Below are positions 40,983-50,056 of a DNA stretch of 64,000 nt, in pieces. Below the pieces are notes generated by a model. That model was not told where the DNA came from. It was given only the letters and a program-made list of their open reading frames with translations, and did no database searches. Origin of the DNA: Clostridia bacterium (lineage in GTDB: Bacteria > Bacillota > Clostridia > Christensenellales > Aristaeellaceae). The first letter of the stretch is position 1; every line of letters begins with the position of its first letter. The position numbers and the translations under genes are program-made. The stretch covers positions 62,001 through 126,000 of the forward strand of contig JAFWSH010000005.1 in the NCBI GenBank assembly GCA_017519405.1, read 5' to 3'.

Positions 40983-42173
40983 TCAGTCAGCCGGGTAGTA
41001 GTCGTTGTAGATGAAGTAGTGGATGGACTGCACGGCGTTCTTCCACTGGCTGGTGCTCATCACTACCACGCTGCTGCCGTCCACGTTGTCATAGCTGTAG
41101 CCGTTGTCCAGGGGCACCCGGTGCTGCTGGAGCACCTCCTCCCCGTTCTTGGCCTTCTCCATCAGGTTGCCCTGGCTCATGACGCCCACCACCAGCTGCA
41201 GCATGGCGGAGCCGGAGAGGTTGGTGCGCAGGTAGGGGCTGGCCAGCTTCAGCAGGGAGGAAACCCGGTTCATGTCCAGGCCGGGCAGGGTCTGCTTCAG
41301 CAGCAGCTCCAGCAGGTGCCGCTGCCGGGCGGTGCGGTTGAAGTCGTTGTTGCCGGTCTTCATGCCGGAGCGCAGCCGGGCATACATCAGGGCCTGGATG
41401 CCGTCCAGGTGCAGGACATACTTCTCGGTGGAGCCCATCTCCTTGCGGACCTCCAGGGGCTCCCGGTCCGCGTTGCCCTTGGTGTCGTAGGTCATGCGGC
41501 GGCCGTTCTTCTTCAGGTAGTTGTTGATGGCCAGGGCCTCTCCCTTGGTCAGGTCCACGTCCACCCCGCCCATCTCCTCGATGATGGAGGCCACGCCGTA
41601 GAAGTTGATCACCACATACTGGGTGATGTTCAGCTCAAAATTCTTGTTGACGGTGCGCATGGCCAGCTCCGCGCCGCTGTTCTCGCCATTGGCGGCGTTG
41701 CGGCCCATGCCCCGGGCGTAGGCCACGTTGATGCGCCCCTTGTCCCGGTAGCCCGGGATGGTGCAATACAGATCCCGCTGGATGCTGGTGAGCTTGATGG
41801 ATCCGTCGTCCAGGTTGATGGAGAGGATCATGGTGACATCGTTGTGCAGCAGGCTGGCCTTGGAGTTGATGTCGTTCTCATGCATGTCCACGCCGATGAG
41901 CAGGATGTTCACCACGTTGTCCGGCAGGTTGGGATTCACGTCCAGGCTGTTGGGGTCCACGTCCGGGTCCCGCTCCAGGCTGTCCAGGTCCTCCTCCATG
42001 GCCGCCACCTCGCTGCTGTCCCCGATGAAGAACTCCTCCTCCTCATCCTCCAGCAGCACATCCTCGGTGATCTCGTCCAGCACATAAAAGTCCTCGTCGT
42101 CCTCGGCCAGGGCCGGCAGGACCAGCATCAGGCACATTACCAGCGCCAGCAGCCGCGTCATCCACTTCATCAT
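40983..42173 (-). CDS. LytR-CpsA-Psr (LCP) family wall polymer ligase
   Basis: LCP proteins transfer teichoic acid, capsule or glycoprotein glycans from undecaprenyl pyrophosphate to peptidoglycan. The 396-residue protein has a signal peptide or N-terminal anchor, an acidic stretch (about 25-85; DDEDFYVLDE), then the LCP domain (about 88-310): ILLIGVDMHEN, NDVTMILSINLDDGSIKLTSIQRDLYC, GRINVAYARG, VVINFYGVASIIEEMGGVDVDL, and ALMYARLRSGMKTGNNDFNRTARQRHLLE. The catalytic Arg and Asp positions are intact. The acidic insert after the signal peptide is unusual. It has its own promoter. Confidence 0.93.
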   Translation of the reverse strand: MMKWMTRLLALVMCLMLVLPALAEDDEDFYVLDEITEDVLLEDEEEEFFIGDSSEVAAMEEDLDSLERDPDVDPNSLDVNPNLPDNVVNILLIGVDMHENDINSKASLLHNDVTMILSINLDDGSIKLTSIQRDLYCTIPGYRDKGRINVAYARGMGRNAANGENSGAELAMRTVNKNFELNITQYVVINFYGVASIIEEMGGVDVDLTKGEALAINNYLKKNGRRMTYDTKGNADREPLEVRKEMGSTEKYVLHLDGIQALMYARLRSGMKTGNNDFNRTARQRHLLELLLKQTLPGLDMNRVSSLLKLASPYLRTNLSGSAMLQLVVGVMSQGNLMEKAKNGEEVLQQHRVPLDNGYSYDNVDGSSVVVMSTSQWKNAVQSIHYFIYNDYYPAD

Positions 42174-42200
42174 CGCGTTCTCCTTCCATTGTTCCCCATG

Positions 42201-42228
42201 ATTATACCTGTTTCCGCCGAAAATGCAA
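42201..42228 (-). promoter_or_regulatory. Promoter for the LCP gene
   Basis: On the minus strand, TTGCAT (42223-42228) and TATAAT (42201-42206) have a 16-nt spacer. Confidence 0.75.
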
Positions 42229-42231
42229 ACC

Positions 42232-42807
42232 CTACCGGTTCAGCTCGTCCAGGGTCAGCAGGAAGGCCGGGATGCAGGTCTGCATAAAGTCCCGCACCTC
42301 CGGCAGGTCGATGGCCTCAATGGAGCCCCGGATGGACTCCGCCGCCGCGTCGAACTCCCGGTTGCCGGCCCGCTGTTCCTCCAGGCAGTGGATGTAGGCG
42401 CTGATGCGGTCGGCGGCCTTCACCAGGCGGCAGGCCAGGGTCCCCCGCTCCGTCAGGCACCGGCCGATCTCCTCCGCCACCGTCTCCGGCAGCATGGCCT
42501 GCAGCTTGGCCGTGGCGGCCTCCTCCACCTGGCCGTAGGCCTCCCGCAGCACGCCGGAGTGGTATTTCACCGGGGTGGGGAGGTCCCCGGTGAGCACCTC
42601 CGCCGCGTCGTGGTAGATGGCCAGGGTGGCCACGTGCTCCGGGTCCACGTCCCGCCCGTACTGCTTCTTCCCGGCCACCGCCAGGGCGTGGGCGATCATG
42701 GCCACCTGCAGGGAGTGCTCCGCGTCATTCTCCGGCTGGGTGTTGCGCATCAGGCTCCACCGCCGGATCAGCCGCAGCCGCGCCATATAGGCAAAAAACT
42801 CGTTCAT
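42232..42807 (-). CDS. HD-domain 5'-deoxynucleotidase (YfbR-like)
   Basis: The 191-residue protein has the opening FFAYMARLRLIRRWSLMRNTQPENDAEHSLQVAMIAHALA and the metal-binding residues of the HD fold: His in EHSLQ, the HD pair in LAIYHDAAEVLTGDLPTPVKY (about 63-83) and Asp in LVKAADRISAYI. This is the YfbR pattern, an enzyme that dephosphorylates deoxynucleoside 5'-monophosphates. It is the last gene in the murB-to-nadR run, 18 nt after nadR. Confidence 0.88.
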   Translation of the reverse strand: MNEFFAYMARLRLIRRWSLMRNTQPENDAEHSLQVAMIAHALAVAGKKQYGRDVDPEHVATLAIYHDAAEVLTGDLPTPVKYHSGVLREAYGQVEEAATAKLQAMLPETVAEEIGRCLTERGTLACRLVKAADRISAYIHCLEEQRAGNREFDAAAESIRGSIEAIDLPEVRDFMQTCIPAFLLTLDELNR

Positions 42808-42825
42808 CGCGTGCCTTGTCTCTCC

Positions 42826-43869
42826 TTATTTCTGCTTCAGCTTCAGCAGGCTGTCCACGATCTCCACGGCGGTGGCCAGGCGGCGGCTGTAGTCGCCCCC
42901 CACCAGCACCATCTTGTCCCCGAAGCCGAACTCCCGGTACATGTCCTGCAGCCGGCGGTCCAACCGCTCCCGGCGCTCCTGGTCCCCGTTGAGCCGCTGC
43001 CCGTCCGCCACCCAGCGCACGTCCGGCTGGAGGTAGAGCAGCACGTCGTACTTCTCCGGGCTGATGAAGGCCTCCACCAGGTGGTTGCGGTGGCCCATGT
43101 AAAGTTCGGAGTAGTAGTCCGTTACCACCGCGTCGGTGTCGAAGAAGGTCACCTTGTTGGCTGTGCGCATGGCCCGGTAGTCCTGTTCCGCCTGGAGGTA
43201 GGCCATCCGGGCGAAGTCCTCGTCGGTGTAGATGGTCTCGTCCCCGCCCAGGTACTGGTGGGCATAGTAGCGGCCCACCTCCTCCGACCAGGAGGTGTTG
43301 TAGAGCTTGGCCAGGCACTTGGTGAGGGTGGTCTTGCCGCAGGACTCCGTGCCGGCGATGAGCACCTTCTTGGCGAAGAAGGGGCGGGCGGAGCCCAGGA
43401 TGTAGTGCCAGTTGTTCAGGATGTCCCGGCGGATCTCCGCGGCGGTGATGGGGTAGCGGCCCTGGGCGGGGTCGTAGCGCTCCACCCGGCTCCCCGGAAA
43501 ATAACGGGTCAGGGGCTCATCATATTCCCGGTCCCCCACAAAGAAGGCGTCGATGCCCTCCGGCACCACCTCCTTCATCCGCTGCGCCCACTGGGGCCAG
43601 CCGGCGGGGTACTCCGGGATGTCCGTCTCGTCCAGCACCCGGACCTGGATGTGCTCCATGTCCTGCACCTGCTGGGCCAGCCACTGCTTCCGGAGCTGGT
43701 AGGTGATGTTGGGCAGGCCGGCCTCCAGGCAGATGCGGGCGGTCTGGTCCCGGTTGTCGGAGATCACCACCACCAGCTTCTCGCAGCGGGTGGAGGCCTC
43801 GATGATCTGGTACAGGTGGCCCCGGTGGGGCGGGCAGAATCGGCCGAAATACACGCCGGTGGTATACAT
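42826..43869 (-). CDS. nadR: NadR-type nicotinamide-nucleotide adenylyltransferase / ribosylnicotinamide kinase
   Basis: The 347-residue enzyme has an N-terminal nucleotidyltransferase domain (about 1-155) with GRFCPPHRGHLYQI and a C-terminal kinase domain (about 168-347) with Walker A GTESCGKTTL and TFFDTDAVVTDYY. It should phosphorylate nicotinamide riboside and adenylate NMN to NAD. Unlike the E. coli protein it lacks the DNA-binding HTH domain, so it is a salvage enzyme without the repressor function. The internal ATG at 43869 is preferred over upstream in-frame starts that run into nth. Confidence 0.92.
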   Translation of the reverse strand: MYTTGVYFGRFCPPHRGHLYQIIEASTRCEKLVVVISDNRDQTARICLEAGLPNITYQLRKQWLAQQVQDMEHIQVRVLDETDIPEYPAGWPQWAQRMKEVVPEGIDAFFVGDREYDEPLTRYFPGSRVERYDPAQGRYPITAAEIRRDILNNWHYILGSARPFFAKKVLIAGTESCGKTTLTKCLAKLYNTSWSEEVGRYYAHQYLGGDETIYTDEDFARMAYLQAEQDYRAMRTANKVTFFDTDAVVTDYYSELYMGHRNHLVEAFISPEKYDVLLYLQPDVRWVADGQRLNGDQERRERLDRRLQDMYREFGFGDKMVLVGGDYSRRLATAVEIVDSLLKLKQK

Positions 43870-43895
43870 GGCTCTCTCCTCCTGTTTTCCCGTTC

Positions 43896-44528
43896 TCAGA
43901 CCCCGCGCTTCTCGCAGATGTCCGCCAGGCAGCAGCGGTCGCAGGCGGGCCTGGTCCGGGCGGAGCACACCGCCCGCCCGTGGTCCACCAGCCGGTGGCA
44001 GAAATCGTTGCTCTCCTCCGGAGGGATCAGCGGCCGCAGCTGCTGCTCCACCTTCCCCGGGTCCGTGGAGTCCGCCAGGCCGATGCGGTTGCTCAGGCGG
44101 ATGCAGTGGGTGTCCGCCACAATGGCCGGCTGCCCGAAGACGTCCCCCATGATGAGGTTGGCGGACTTGCGCCCCACCCCCGGCAGGGCCAGCAGGGCGT
44201 CGAAATCCTCCGGCACCTGCCCGCCGTGGCGCTCCAGCAGCGCCTGCATGCAGGCGGAGATGTCCCGGGCCTTGGCCCGCCAGAAGCCGCAGGTGCGCAC
44301 CATCTCCCCGATGTCCTCCACCGGCGCCGCCGCCAGGGCCTCCACCGTGGGATACTTCTCAAACAGCGCCGGCACCACCCGGTTCACCCGCTCGTCGGTA
44401 CACTGGGCCGCCAGGCGCACGCTCACCAGCAGCTTCCAGGCCTCGTTGTAGTCCAGGGTGCAGGCGGTGGCGGGGTAGGCCGCCTTCAGCCGCTCCACCG
44501 CCGCCAGGGCTCTCTGCCGCTTATCCAT
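43896..44528 (-). CDS. nth: Endonuclease III
   Basis: Nth is a DNA glycosylase and AP lyase that removes oxidised pyrimidines. The 210-residue protein has the opening (LLVSVRLAAQCTDERVNRVVPALFEKYPT), the helix-hairpin-helix LPGVGRKSANLIM with its catalytic Lys, the catalytic Asp in IVADTHCIRLSNRIGL and a C-terminal iron-sulfur cluster motif. The Cys spacing there is Cx7Cx2Cx5C, one residue longer in the first gap than in E. coli. It overlaps recO by 8 nt. Confidence 0.95.
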   Translation of the reverse strand: MDKRQRALAAVERLKAAYPATACTLDYNEAWKLLVSVRLAAQCTDERVNRVVPALFEKYPTVEALAAAPVEDIGEMVRTCGFWRAKARDISACMQALLERHGGQVPEDFDALLALPGVGRKSANLIMGDVFGQPAIVADTHCIRLSNRIGLADSTDPGKVEQQLRPLIPPEESNDFCHRLVDHGRAVCSARTRPACDRCCLADICEKRGV

Positions 44529-45255
44529 GCTCCTCCTCCTCCGGCGCCGTGGCCCGGAGCTTTCCCTCCAGGTGCGCCTCCACATACCGGCGCATCAGGG
44601 CGTAGGGCGCCCGGTGCTCCCCGTCCTCCACCCAGCCGGAGGCCGGGCGCTCCTTCACCGCCTGCAGAAAGCGGCGCTGGGCGCCGGTGATCACCGGCAT
44701 GCCCGGCTCCCCGTGGCTCAGGCAGCACAGGCCGCCCTCCCGGATGTCAAAGCCCGCGTTCTCCTCCATGCCCAGCTCCCGCCCGCAGCGCACACAGTGC
44801 CGCAGCCGGGGCCGCAGCCCGCCGATGACGGCATAGTGCAGCAGGAAGCCCGTCAGCAGCGGCGTCCGGGGCTGGTCCGAGAAGGTGAGGCGGCTCAGGG
44901 TGTGGAGCAGCAGCATGAACAGCGCCTGGGCGGGCTCCCCGGGCTGGGCCGCCGCCTCGCACAGGGCCAGCAGCCACACCCCGCAGGTGAGCCGGTCATA
45001 GTCCCCCCGCAGGGGAAAGAAACTCTCGATGGGTGTGAAGCCCGTCACCGTGAAGCGCCCGCCCTTCTCATAGAGCTCATAGTCCCCCAGGGAGAAGATC
45101 TCCGAGGCGCTGAGCAGGCGGGATTTGGGCCGGCGGCAACCCCGGCAGGCGGCCTCCACCAGGCCCCGGGTGGGGCTGAGCAGGGTCAGCATCCGGTCGT
45201 TTTCCCGGTAGTTGGCGTAGCGCAGCACAATGGCCGTGTTTTCGGTCTGGTTCAC
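44521..45255 (-). CDS. recO: DNA repair protein RecO
   Basis: RecO loads RecA onto SSB-coated DNA with RecR. The 244-residue protein has an N-terminal OB fold (AIVLRYANYRENDRMLTLLSPTRGLVEAACRGCRRPKSRL) and a zinc site in the second half (HCVRCGRELG and GGLCCLSHGEPG). The start is a GTG at 45255 behind GAGGAGG. It overlaps nth at its 3' end, so the two repair genes are coupled. Confidence 0.93.
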   Translation of the reverse strand: MNQTENTAIVLRYANYRENDRMLTLLSPTRGLVEAACRGCRRPKSRLLSASEIFSLGDYELYEKGGRFTVTGFTPIESFFPLRGDYDRLTCGVWLLALCEAAAQPGEPAQALFMLLLHTLSRLTFSDQPRTPLLTGFLLHYAVIGGLRPRLRHCVRCGRELGMEENAGFDIREGGLCCLSHGEPGMPVITGAQRRFLQAVKERPASGWVEDGEHRAPYALMRRYVEAHLEGKLRATAPEEEEHG

Positions 45256-45267
45256 AATGGGTCCTCC

Positions 45268-46428
45268 TCAGCGGTAGCGGAACGGCGCAAACCACCCGCA
45301 GTTCTCCGGATAGCAGGCGGCGTTCTGGCTGATGCCGTACTGCTGCATCACCGTCCGGGTCTCCCGTTGGGCATAGGCGAAGGCCTCCCGGAAGGAGAGG
45401 GCCCGGTCCCGGTTTTCGTCCGCCGCGGGGCTGGCCGCCCAGCTGCCCTGGGGCACCCGGTAGCCGATCCCCGTCAGCAGGCTGCCGGTGAAGACGCCGT
45501 AGCGCAGCTCGTCGCCGGTCAGCTCATAGCTGAGCTCATCCTGGGCGCAGGCCGCCATGACGAAATACCCGCTGCCCGCCAGGGAGGCCCGGCTGCGCGT
45601 GGCGAAGGGGGCCAGCATCCCGCTGACGAAGGCGTCCACGTCTCCCCCGTCGTCACCGGCGGCGCTCCCCCGGCTCTGGAGGGCGGTGTCCGTCAGCAGG
45701 CCGCCGGAGTTGCAGGCGTCGATGATGAGGATCTTCCGGCCCGGCACCCGGTCCAGCACCGTCCGGAGCCGGGCAGCGGAAACCCACTCCCGGTCCGTCC
45801 CCAGCAGAAAACTGCCGTACCCCGCCTGATAGCCCCCGTGACCGGAGTACCACACCAGGGAGACATCCGCCTCCCCCGCCTCCACGAAGACGCCGGCCAT
45901 CACGGCGCAGAGCTGGTCTGCGGTGAGGTTGGCGGCGGTGGTGACCTCCCAGGGCGTCCCCGGCAGGCCCTGGAGGCAGGTCCGGATGCGCACCGCGTCC
46001 GCCGGCGGCCCCAGGAGGGGGTTCACTCCCTCCACGCCCTGGTAGTCCTGGGCAATGATGAGGGCCCGGTACCGGGTGCCGGCCTGGTAGTCCAGGCTGT
46101 GGGCGGCGGCAAAGCGGTGGGCGCTGCTGCCCTGGGGCGCCCGGATCAGCAGGGCCGGGCCGCAGCCGTCGAAGGCGTCCTCCGCGATGTCCGTCTCCTG
46201 TCCGTCAAAGACGGCGATGTCCAGCCCTTCGCAGCCGGCGAAGGCCCCGGCGCCCACGACGGTGACCCCCTCCGGCAGGCGGACCTCCTCCAGGGCGGTA
46301 TCCCCGGCAAAGGCCTCCGCCTCCACGGTCCGGGTGCCCTCCGGCAGGGTCAGGCCCTCCCCGGCAGCGCAGCCCCAAACCGCCAGCGCCGCCAGGACCA
46401 GGGCCAGTCCCCGCATCAGCCGCCTCAT
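45268..46428 (-). CDS. Exported caspase-like (peptidase C14) protein with leucine-rich repeats
   Basis: The 386-residue protein has a signal sequence ending in AVWGCAAG, possibly a lipoprotein. A short BspA-type leucine-rich region follows (about 25-120; VEAEAFAGDTALEEVRLPEGVTVVGAGAFAGCEGL). Then comes a caspase-fold peptidase domain (about 120-375) with the dyad His 197 (WYSGHGGY) and Cys 239 (IDACNSGG). Both catalytic residues are present, so it may be active outside the membrane. Substrates are unknown. It overlaps cinA by 4 nt (ATGA) and precedes recO by 12 nt. Confidence 0.87.
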   Translation of the reverse strand: MRRLMRGLALVLAALAVWGCAAGEGLTLPEGTRTVEAEAFAGDTALEEVRLPEGVTVVGAGAFAGCEGLDIAVFDGQETDIAEDAFDGCGPALLIRAPQGSSAHRFAAAHSLDYQAGTRYRALIIAQDYQGVEGVNPLLGPPADAVRIRTCLQGLPGTPWEVTTAANLTADQLCAVMAGVFVEAGEADVSLVWYSGHGGYQAGYGSFLLGTDREWVSAARLRTVLDRVPGRKILIIDACNSGGLLTDTALQSRGSAAGDDGGDVDAFVSGMLAPFATRSRASLAGSGYFVMAACAQDELSYELTGDELRYGVFTGSLLTGIGYRVPQGSWAASPAADENRDRALSFREAFAYAQRETRTVMQQYGISQNAACYPENCGWFAPFRYR

Positions 46429-47693
46429 GGCTGCTTGCCCTCCTGTTCCGGGCTGCCCTCCGCCGCCCGGAGCACCGCATGGATGGCGTGCTTCATGCTC
46501 AGGGTGCGGATCCGCTCCCGGTCGCCGGTGAGGTGCAGGGGGATCACCTTCGTCCCCGCCGCCGTGGCCAGTCCCAGGAACACCGTGCCCACCGGGATGG
46601 CCTCCGTGCCGCCCCCGGGGCCCGCCAGGCCGGTGGCGCTCACCGCGATGTCCACCCCCAGCCGCTCCCGGGCGCCCGTCGCCATGGCCTCCGCCACCTG
46701 GGCGCTCACCACGTTGTACTGCTCGATCATCTCCGCCGGCACGCCCAGCAGCAGGGTCTTGGCCACGGACTGGTAGGTCACGAAGCCGCCCCGCACGGCG
46801 TCCGACGCCCCGGGGACGTTCACCAGGGTGGCGGCGATCAGGCCGCCGGTGAGGCTCTCCGCCGTGGCCACCGTCAGGCCCTTCGCCTTCAGGGCCGCCA
46901 CGGCGCTGTGGGCCAGGGAGCCCTCCGCCGTGTCACATACCGCGTAAACCTTGTCCCCCAGCCGGTGGCGGATCTCCGCCACGGCGGGCTCGATCTTCCC
47001 CAGGGCCTCCTGCCGGGTGGCACCGCCGGCGGTCACCCGCAGCACCACCTCCCCGGTGGAGCAGTAGGGGCTCACCGTGGGCTCCGCCTGCTGCTCCAGG
47101 TCCTCCAGCAGGGTGTCCACCATGGACTCCCCCAGCCCGAAGATCCGGACATAGCGGCTCTCCAGCACCCGGCCGCTCCGGGCCGCCAGCCAGGGCGCCA
47201 CCTGTTCCCGGAACAGGGGCTCCAGCTCCCGGGGCGGACCCGGCAGGTGCACGATAAACTGGTCCTCCCCCACCGGCACAATGGCCCCGGGGGCGGTGCC
47301 GTTGCGGTTGGGCAGGATCTGCGTCCGGGGGGTGAACATGGCCTGGCCCAGGTTGTTGGGGGTCATCTCCCGGCCGGCCCGGGCAAACCAGTCCCGCACC
47401 ATGGCCTCCGCCTCCGGCCGCAGCACCAGGGGCTCCCCAGCCACCTTCGCCGCCACCCGCTTGGTGATGTCGTCCTGGGTGGGGCCCAGGCCGCCGGAGG
47501 TGATCACCACCTCCGCCCGGGAGAGGGCCTCCCGGTAGGCCGCCTCCAGCCGCTCCGGGTTGTCCCCCACCACGGTCTGGTGATACAGGTTCACCCCCAG
47601 GGCCGCCAGCTCCCGGGCCAGAAACTGCCCGTTGGTGTTCAGCACCTGGCCCATCAGCAGCTCGGTGCCCACGCAGAGAATCTCAGCAATCAT
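46425..47693 (-). CDS. cinA: CinA family protein (competence/damage-inducible)
   Basis: The 422-residue protein has an N-terminal MoaB/MogA-like domain (about 1-170; EILCVGTELLMGQVLNTNGQFLAREL and ITSGGLGPTQDDIT) and a C-terminal CinA amidase domain (about 260-420; LTVATAESLTGGLIAATLVNVPGASDAVRGGFVTYQ and AVSATGLAGPGGGTEAIPVGTVFLGL). The family has pyrophosphatase and nicotinamide-nucleotide amidase activities; the latter would fit NAD recycling beside nadR. An upstream extension in the frame runs into pepC, so ATG 47693 is preferred. Confidence 0.93.
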   Translation of the reverse strand: MIAEILCVGTELLMGQVLNTNGQFLARELAALGVNLYHQTVVGDNPERLEAAYREALSRAEVVITSGGLGPTQDDITKRVAAKVAGEPLVLRPEAEAMVRDWFARAGREMTPNNLGQAMFTPRTQILPNRNGTAPGAIVPVGEDQFIVHLPGPPRELEPLFREQVAPWLAARSGRVLESRYVRIFGLGESMVDTLLEDLEQQAEPTVSPYCSTGEVVLRVTAGGATRQEALGKIEPAVAEIRHRLGDKVYAVCDTAEGSLAHSAVAALKAKGLTVATAESLTGGLIAATLVNVPGASDAVRGGFVTYQSVAKTLLLGVPAEMIEQYNVVSAQVAEAMATGARERLGVDIAVSATGLAGPGGGTEAIPVGTVFLGLATAAGTKVIPLHLTGDRERIRTLSMKHAIHAVLRAAEGSPEQEGKQP

Positions 47694-47712
47694 CTTCTCA
47701 TTCCCGTCCCGT

Positions 47713-49041
47713 TTATCTCGCCAGGGTGCCCATGGGATCCCAGGGCGCCAGTTCCACAGGGGCCTGGTCCGCCAGGGCCGCCAGCTCGCCCAGGCAGTCC
47801 CTGCGGATGGCCGCCTGGTACACATAGCGGTCAAACCAGCTGTCGGAGCAGACATAGTAGCCCTTCTGGCCGTTCTCGTCCCCCCAGCTGTTCTCGATCT
47901 TCCAGCGGTTGGGCTTGCCGTCCACCAGATTCACGCCGGTGATGACCATGGCGTGGTTCATGGCGGAGAAGCCGTAGTCCAGGCCGTCCGCCTTGGTCAT
48001 GGCCAGGTCCAGGCCGGTGAGGCGCTCCAGGGGGAAGCAGCGGTCGTCCCAGATGCCCTTCTGCCGCGCCCCGTCGTGGCCCACGTCGCTGCCGAACCAC
48101 ACCGGGCTGCCGCTCTCCAGCTGCCGGATGATGGCCGCCTTCATCTCCTCCATGGTCAGGTTCAGGTGCACCACCGGCTTGCCGCCCTCCACGTTGCCCA
48201 GGAAGCGGATGGTGTAGGTCTTGTGGAAGGGCTTGTCCGCCGTGGGGGCGTGGATGACGCTGACGCTCTCCCGCAGGATCTCCCCGGCGAACTCCTCCGC
48301 AAAGTCCGTGGGCGTGACCTCCCGCCGGGCGTGGAAGACCCGGTCCTTGTCCGTGTACTCCAGGTCGAAGCACCGGGGCGGCTCCCCATAGCAGCTGCAC
48401 AGGAAGCCGTAGATCTGCCCCAGCACCTGCTCCTTCAGCCCCCGGGCCTCCTCCGTCCTGCCCGCCCGGGCCAGGGCCCGGAGCTTGGGGGCTGCCGCCT
48501 TCAGGGCGCGGTTCAGGCAGTAGTTCATGTCCCGGGTGTTGGAGGTCTGGAAGGTCTCGTCAAAGGCGTCTTTGGGCACCAGGCCGTATTTCTCCACGAT
48601 ATTGGCGAACATGGCCCACTGGCCGCCGTCGTAGACCCCGTTCTGCATCACAAAGGCCACCGTCCGGTCGTCCGTGGGCAGCTCCGCCGTCTCCAGCACC
48701 CGCTCCATGAAGTAGTTGGCCCGCTCGAACTTGTCCCAGAAGGCCAGCCAGCTCTGGCTGAGCTCGAAGTTCTCCAGGTTGAGCTTTTTCGCGATCTCCT
48801 CCCGCACCAGGTTGGCGGCGGCGAAGAGCCAGCAGCGGCCCGAGGCTTTCTGATTGGTGACGGGGAGGGTCTCCAGCTCCAGGGAGAAGCGCTGGTGCAT
48901 GGCGTTGGCGGCCTGCTGGGAGAAGGCCACGTCCATCAGCCGCGTGGAGGACAGGGCCATGGCCGCCAGCTGTCTCTCCCCGCTTTCCCGCCAGGCCTTG
49001 CCCCACTGATCCAGCTGCCGGAAGGTGATGTTCTCTTTCAT
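47713..49041 (-). CDS. pepC: C1B aminopeptidase (PepC/bleomycin hydrolase)
   Basis: The 442-residue cytoplasmic cysteine aminopeptidase has the catalytic Cys in VTNQKASGRCWLFAAANLVREE (about 61-82), the catalytic His in FSAMNHAMVITGVN and the Asn in WKIENSWGDENGQKGYY. Length and motifs match PepC of Firmicutes, which forms a hexamer with an inward active site and degrades peptides. It starts 15 nt after whiA. It probably serves general peptide turnover. Confidence 0.95.
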   Translation of the reverse strand: MKENITFRQLDQWGKAWRESGERQLAAMALSSTRLMDVAFSQQAANAMHQRFSLELETLPVTNQKASGRCWLFAAANLVREEIAKKLNLENFELSQSWLAFWDKFERANYFMERVLETAELPTDDRTVAFVMQNGVYDGGQWAMFANIVEKYGLVPKDAFDETFQTSNTRDMNYCLNRALKAAAPKLRALARAGRTEEARGLKEQVLGQIYGFLCSCYGEPPRCFDLEYTDKDRVFHARREVTPTDFAEEFAGEILRESVSVIHAPTADKPFHKTYTIRFLGNVEGGKPVVHLNLTMEEMKAAIIRQLESGSPVWFGSDVGHDGARQKGIWDDRCFPLERLTGLDLAMTKADGLDYGFSAMNHAMVITGVNLVDGKPNRWKIENSWGDENGQKGYYVCSDSWFDRYVYQAAIRRDCLGELAALADQAPVELAPWDPMGTLAR

Positions 49042-49056
49042 GGGTATGACGCTCCT

Positions 49057-50034
49057 TTACGTTTGGTGCTCCGCCGCCTGCTGCTCCAGGGTTTCCCGCA
49101 GGCGCCGGGCCTCCGCCATCAGCCGTCGCAGCCGGCTGGCGGTGCCGCTCTTGGTGAGTGGCGGGTCCAGGGACTGGCCCAGGTCCTCCAGGGAGAGCTC
49201 CGGGTGCTCCAGCCGGGCCTCGGCGATCTGCCGCAGGGCCGGGGGCAGGGTGTACAGACCGGCGTGGATGGCCAGCAGGCGGATGGCCTCCTCCTGGTCC
49301 CGGGCGGCGTCCAGCTGCCGCTCGCTGTTGTGCTCGTCGCAGTTCCGGCCGCGGTTGGCCTCCCCCCGCATCTGCCGGGTGATGCGGATGTTCTCCAGGC
49401 GCATGACGGCCTGGGGCGCCTCCATCAGGGCCAGGGCGTCCGCGATCTGCTGGGCGCCCTTCAGGTAGACCACCGGCACGCCCCGGCGCAGGGTGTCCCG
49501 CGCAGGCAGGCCGCCCCGCTCCAGCTGCTTCTCCACCAGGTCCCGGAGGCCCTCGTCCCGGGCGGTGATTTCCAGATGATAGGCCTTGTCCGGGTTGGTG
49601 ATGGAGCCCGCCCCCAGGAAGGCGCCCCGGACATAGGCCCGCCTGCAGCACTGCCGGGTGATCACCGGCCGGGGCAGGGTGCGTCTGAGCACCGGCACCC
49701 CCTGCTCATCGGGCTCCATCATCCGCAGGGCCACCAGCAGCCGGGGCGTCTCCTCCTCCCCCAGGGTCAGCACACAGGTCTTCCGGCCGCCCAGGCGGCT
49801 GTGCTCCACAAAGTGCAGGTGCGGGTTCAGCCCCATCCGGTCCTTCAGCATCCGGTAGATCCGCCGGGCCAGGGCTGCGTTTTCCGTCTGCCAGCTGATG
49901 CGCAGCCGCCCGCCCCCCGCCAGGGACAGGGAGCCCAGGGTCTGGGTCAGGGCGCTCAGCTCCGCCAGCACACAGCACTCCCGCTCCAGCGGCAGCCGGA
50001 TCAGTTCCTCTTTTGTCTCGGACGAGAAGGACAT
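49057..50034 (-). CDS. whiA: DNA-binding protein WhiA
   Basis: WhiA combines a LAGLIDADG homing-endonuclease-like fold with an HTH domain and affects cell division and chromosome segregation. The 325-residue protein begins MSFSSETKEEL, as WhiA from Bacillus begins MSFASETKKEL, so ATG 50034 is preferred over the in-frame ATG 15 nt earlier. Supporting blocks are RAYVRGAFLGAGSITNPDKAYHLEI (about 122-146), RGEANRGRNCDEHNSERQLDAARDQEEAI, and the C-terminal HTH LSLEDLGQSLDPPLTKSGTASRLRRLM. It lies downstream of rapZ but separated from it by a C11 protease gene. Confidence 0.95.
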   Translation of the reverse strand: MSFSSETKEELIRLPLERECCVLAELSALTQTLGSLSLAGGGRLRISWQTENAALARRIYRMLKDRMGLNPHLHFVEHSRLGGRKTCVLTLGEEETPRLLVALRMMEPDEQGVPVLRRTLPRPVITRQCCRRAYVRGAFLGAGSITNPDKAYHLEITARDEGLRDLVEKQLERGGLPARDTLRRGVPVVYLKGAQQIADALALMEAPQAVMRLENIRITRQMRGEANRGRNCDEHNSERQLDAARDQEEAIRLLAIHAGLYTLPPALRQIAEARLEHPELSLEDLGQSLDPPLTKSGTASRLRRLMAEARRLRETLEQQAAEHQT

Positions 50035-50056
50035 TTTTTCACTTCCCATGTCAGGT

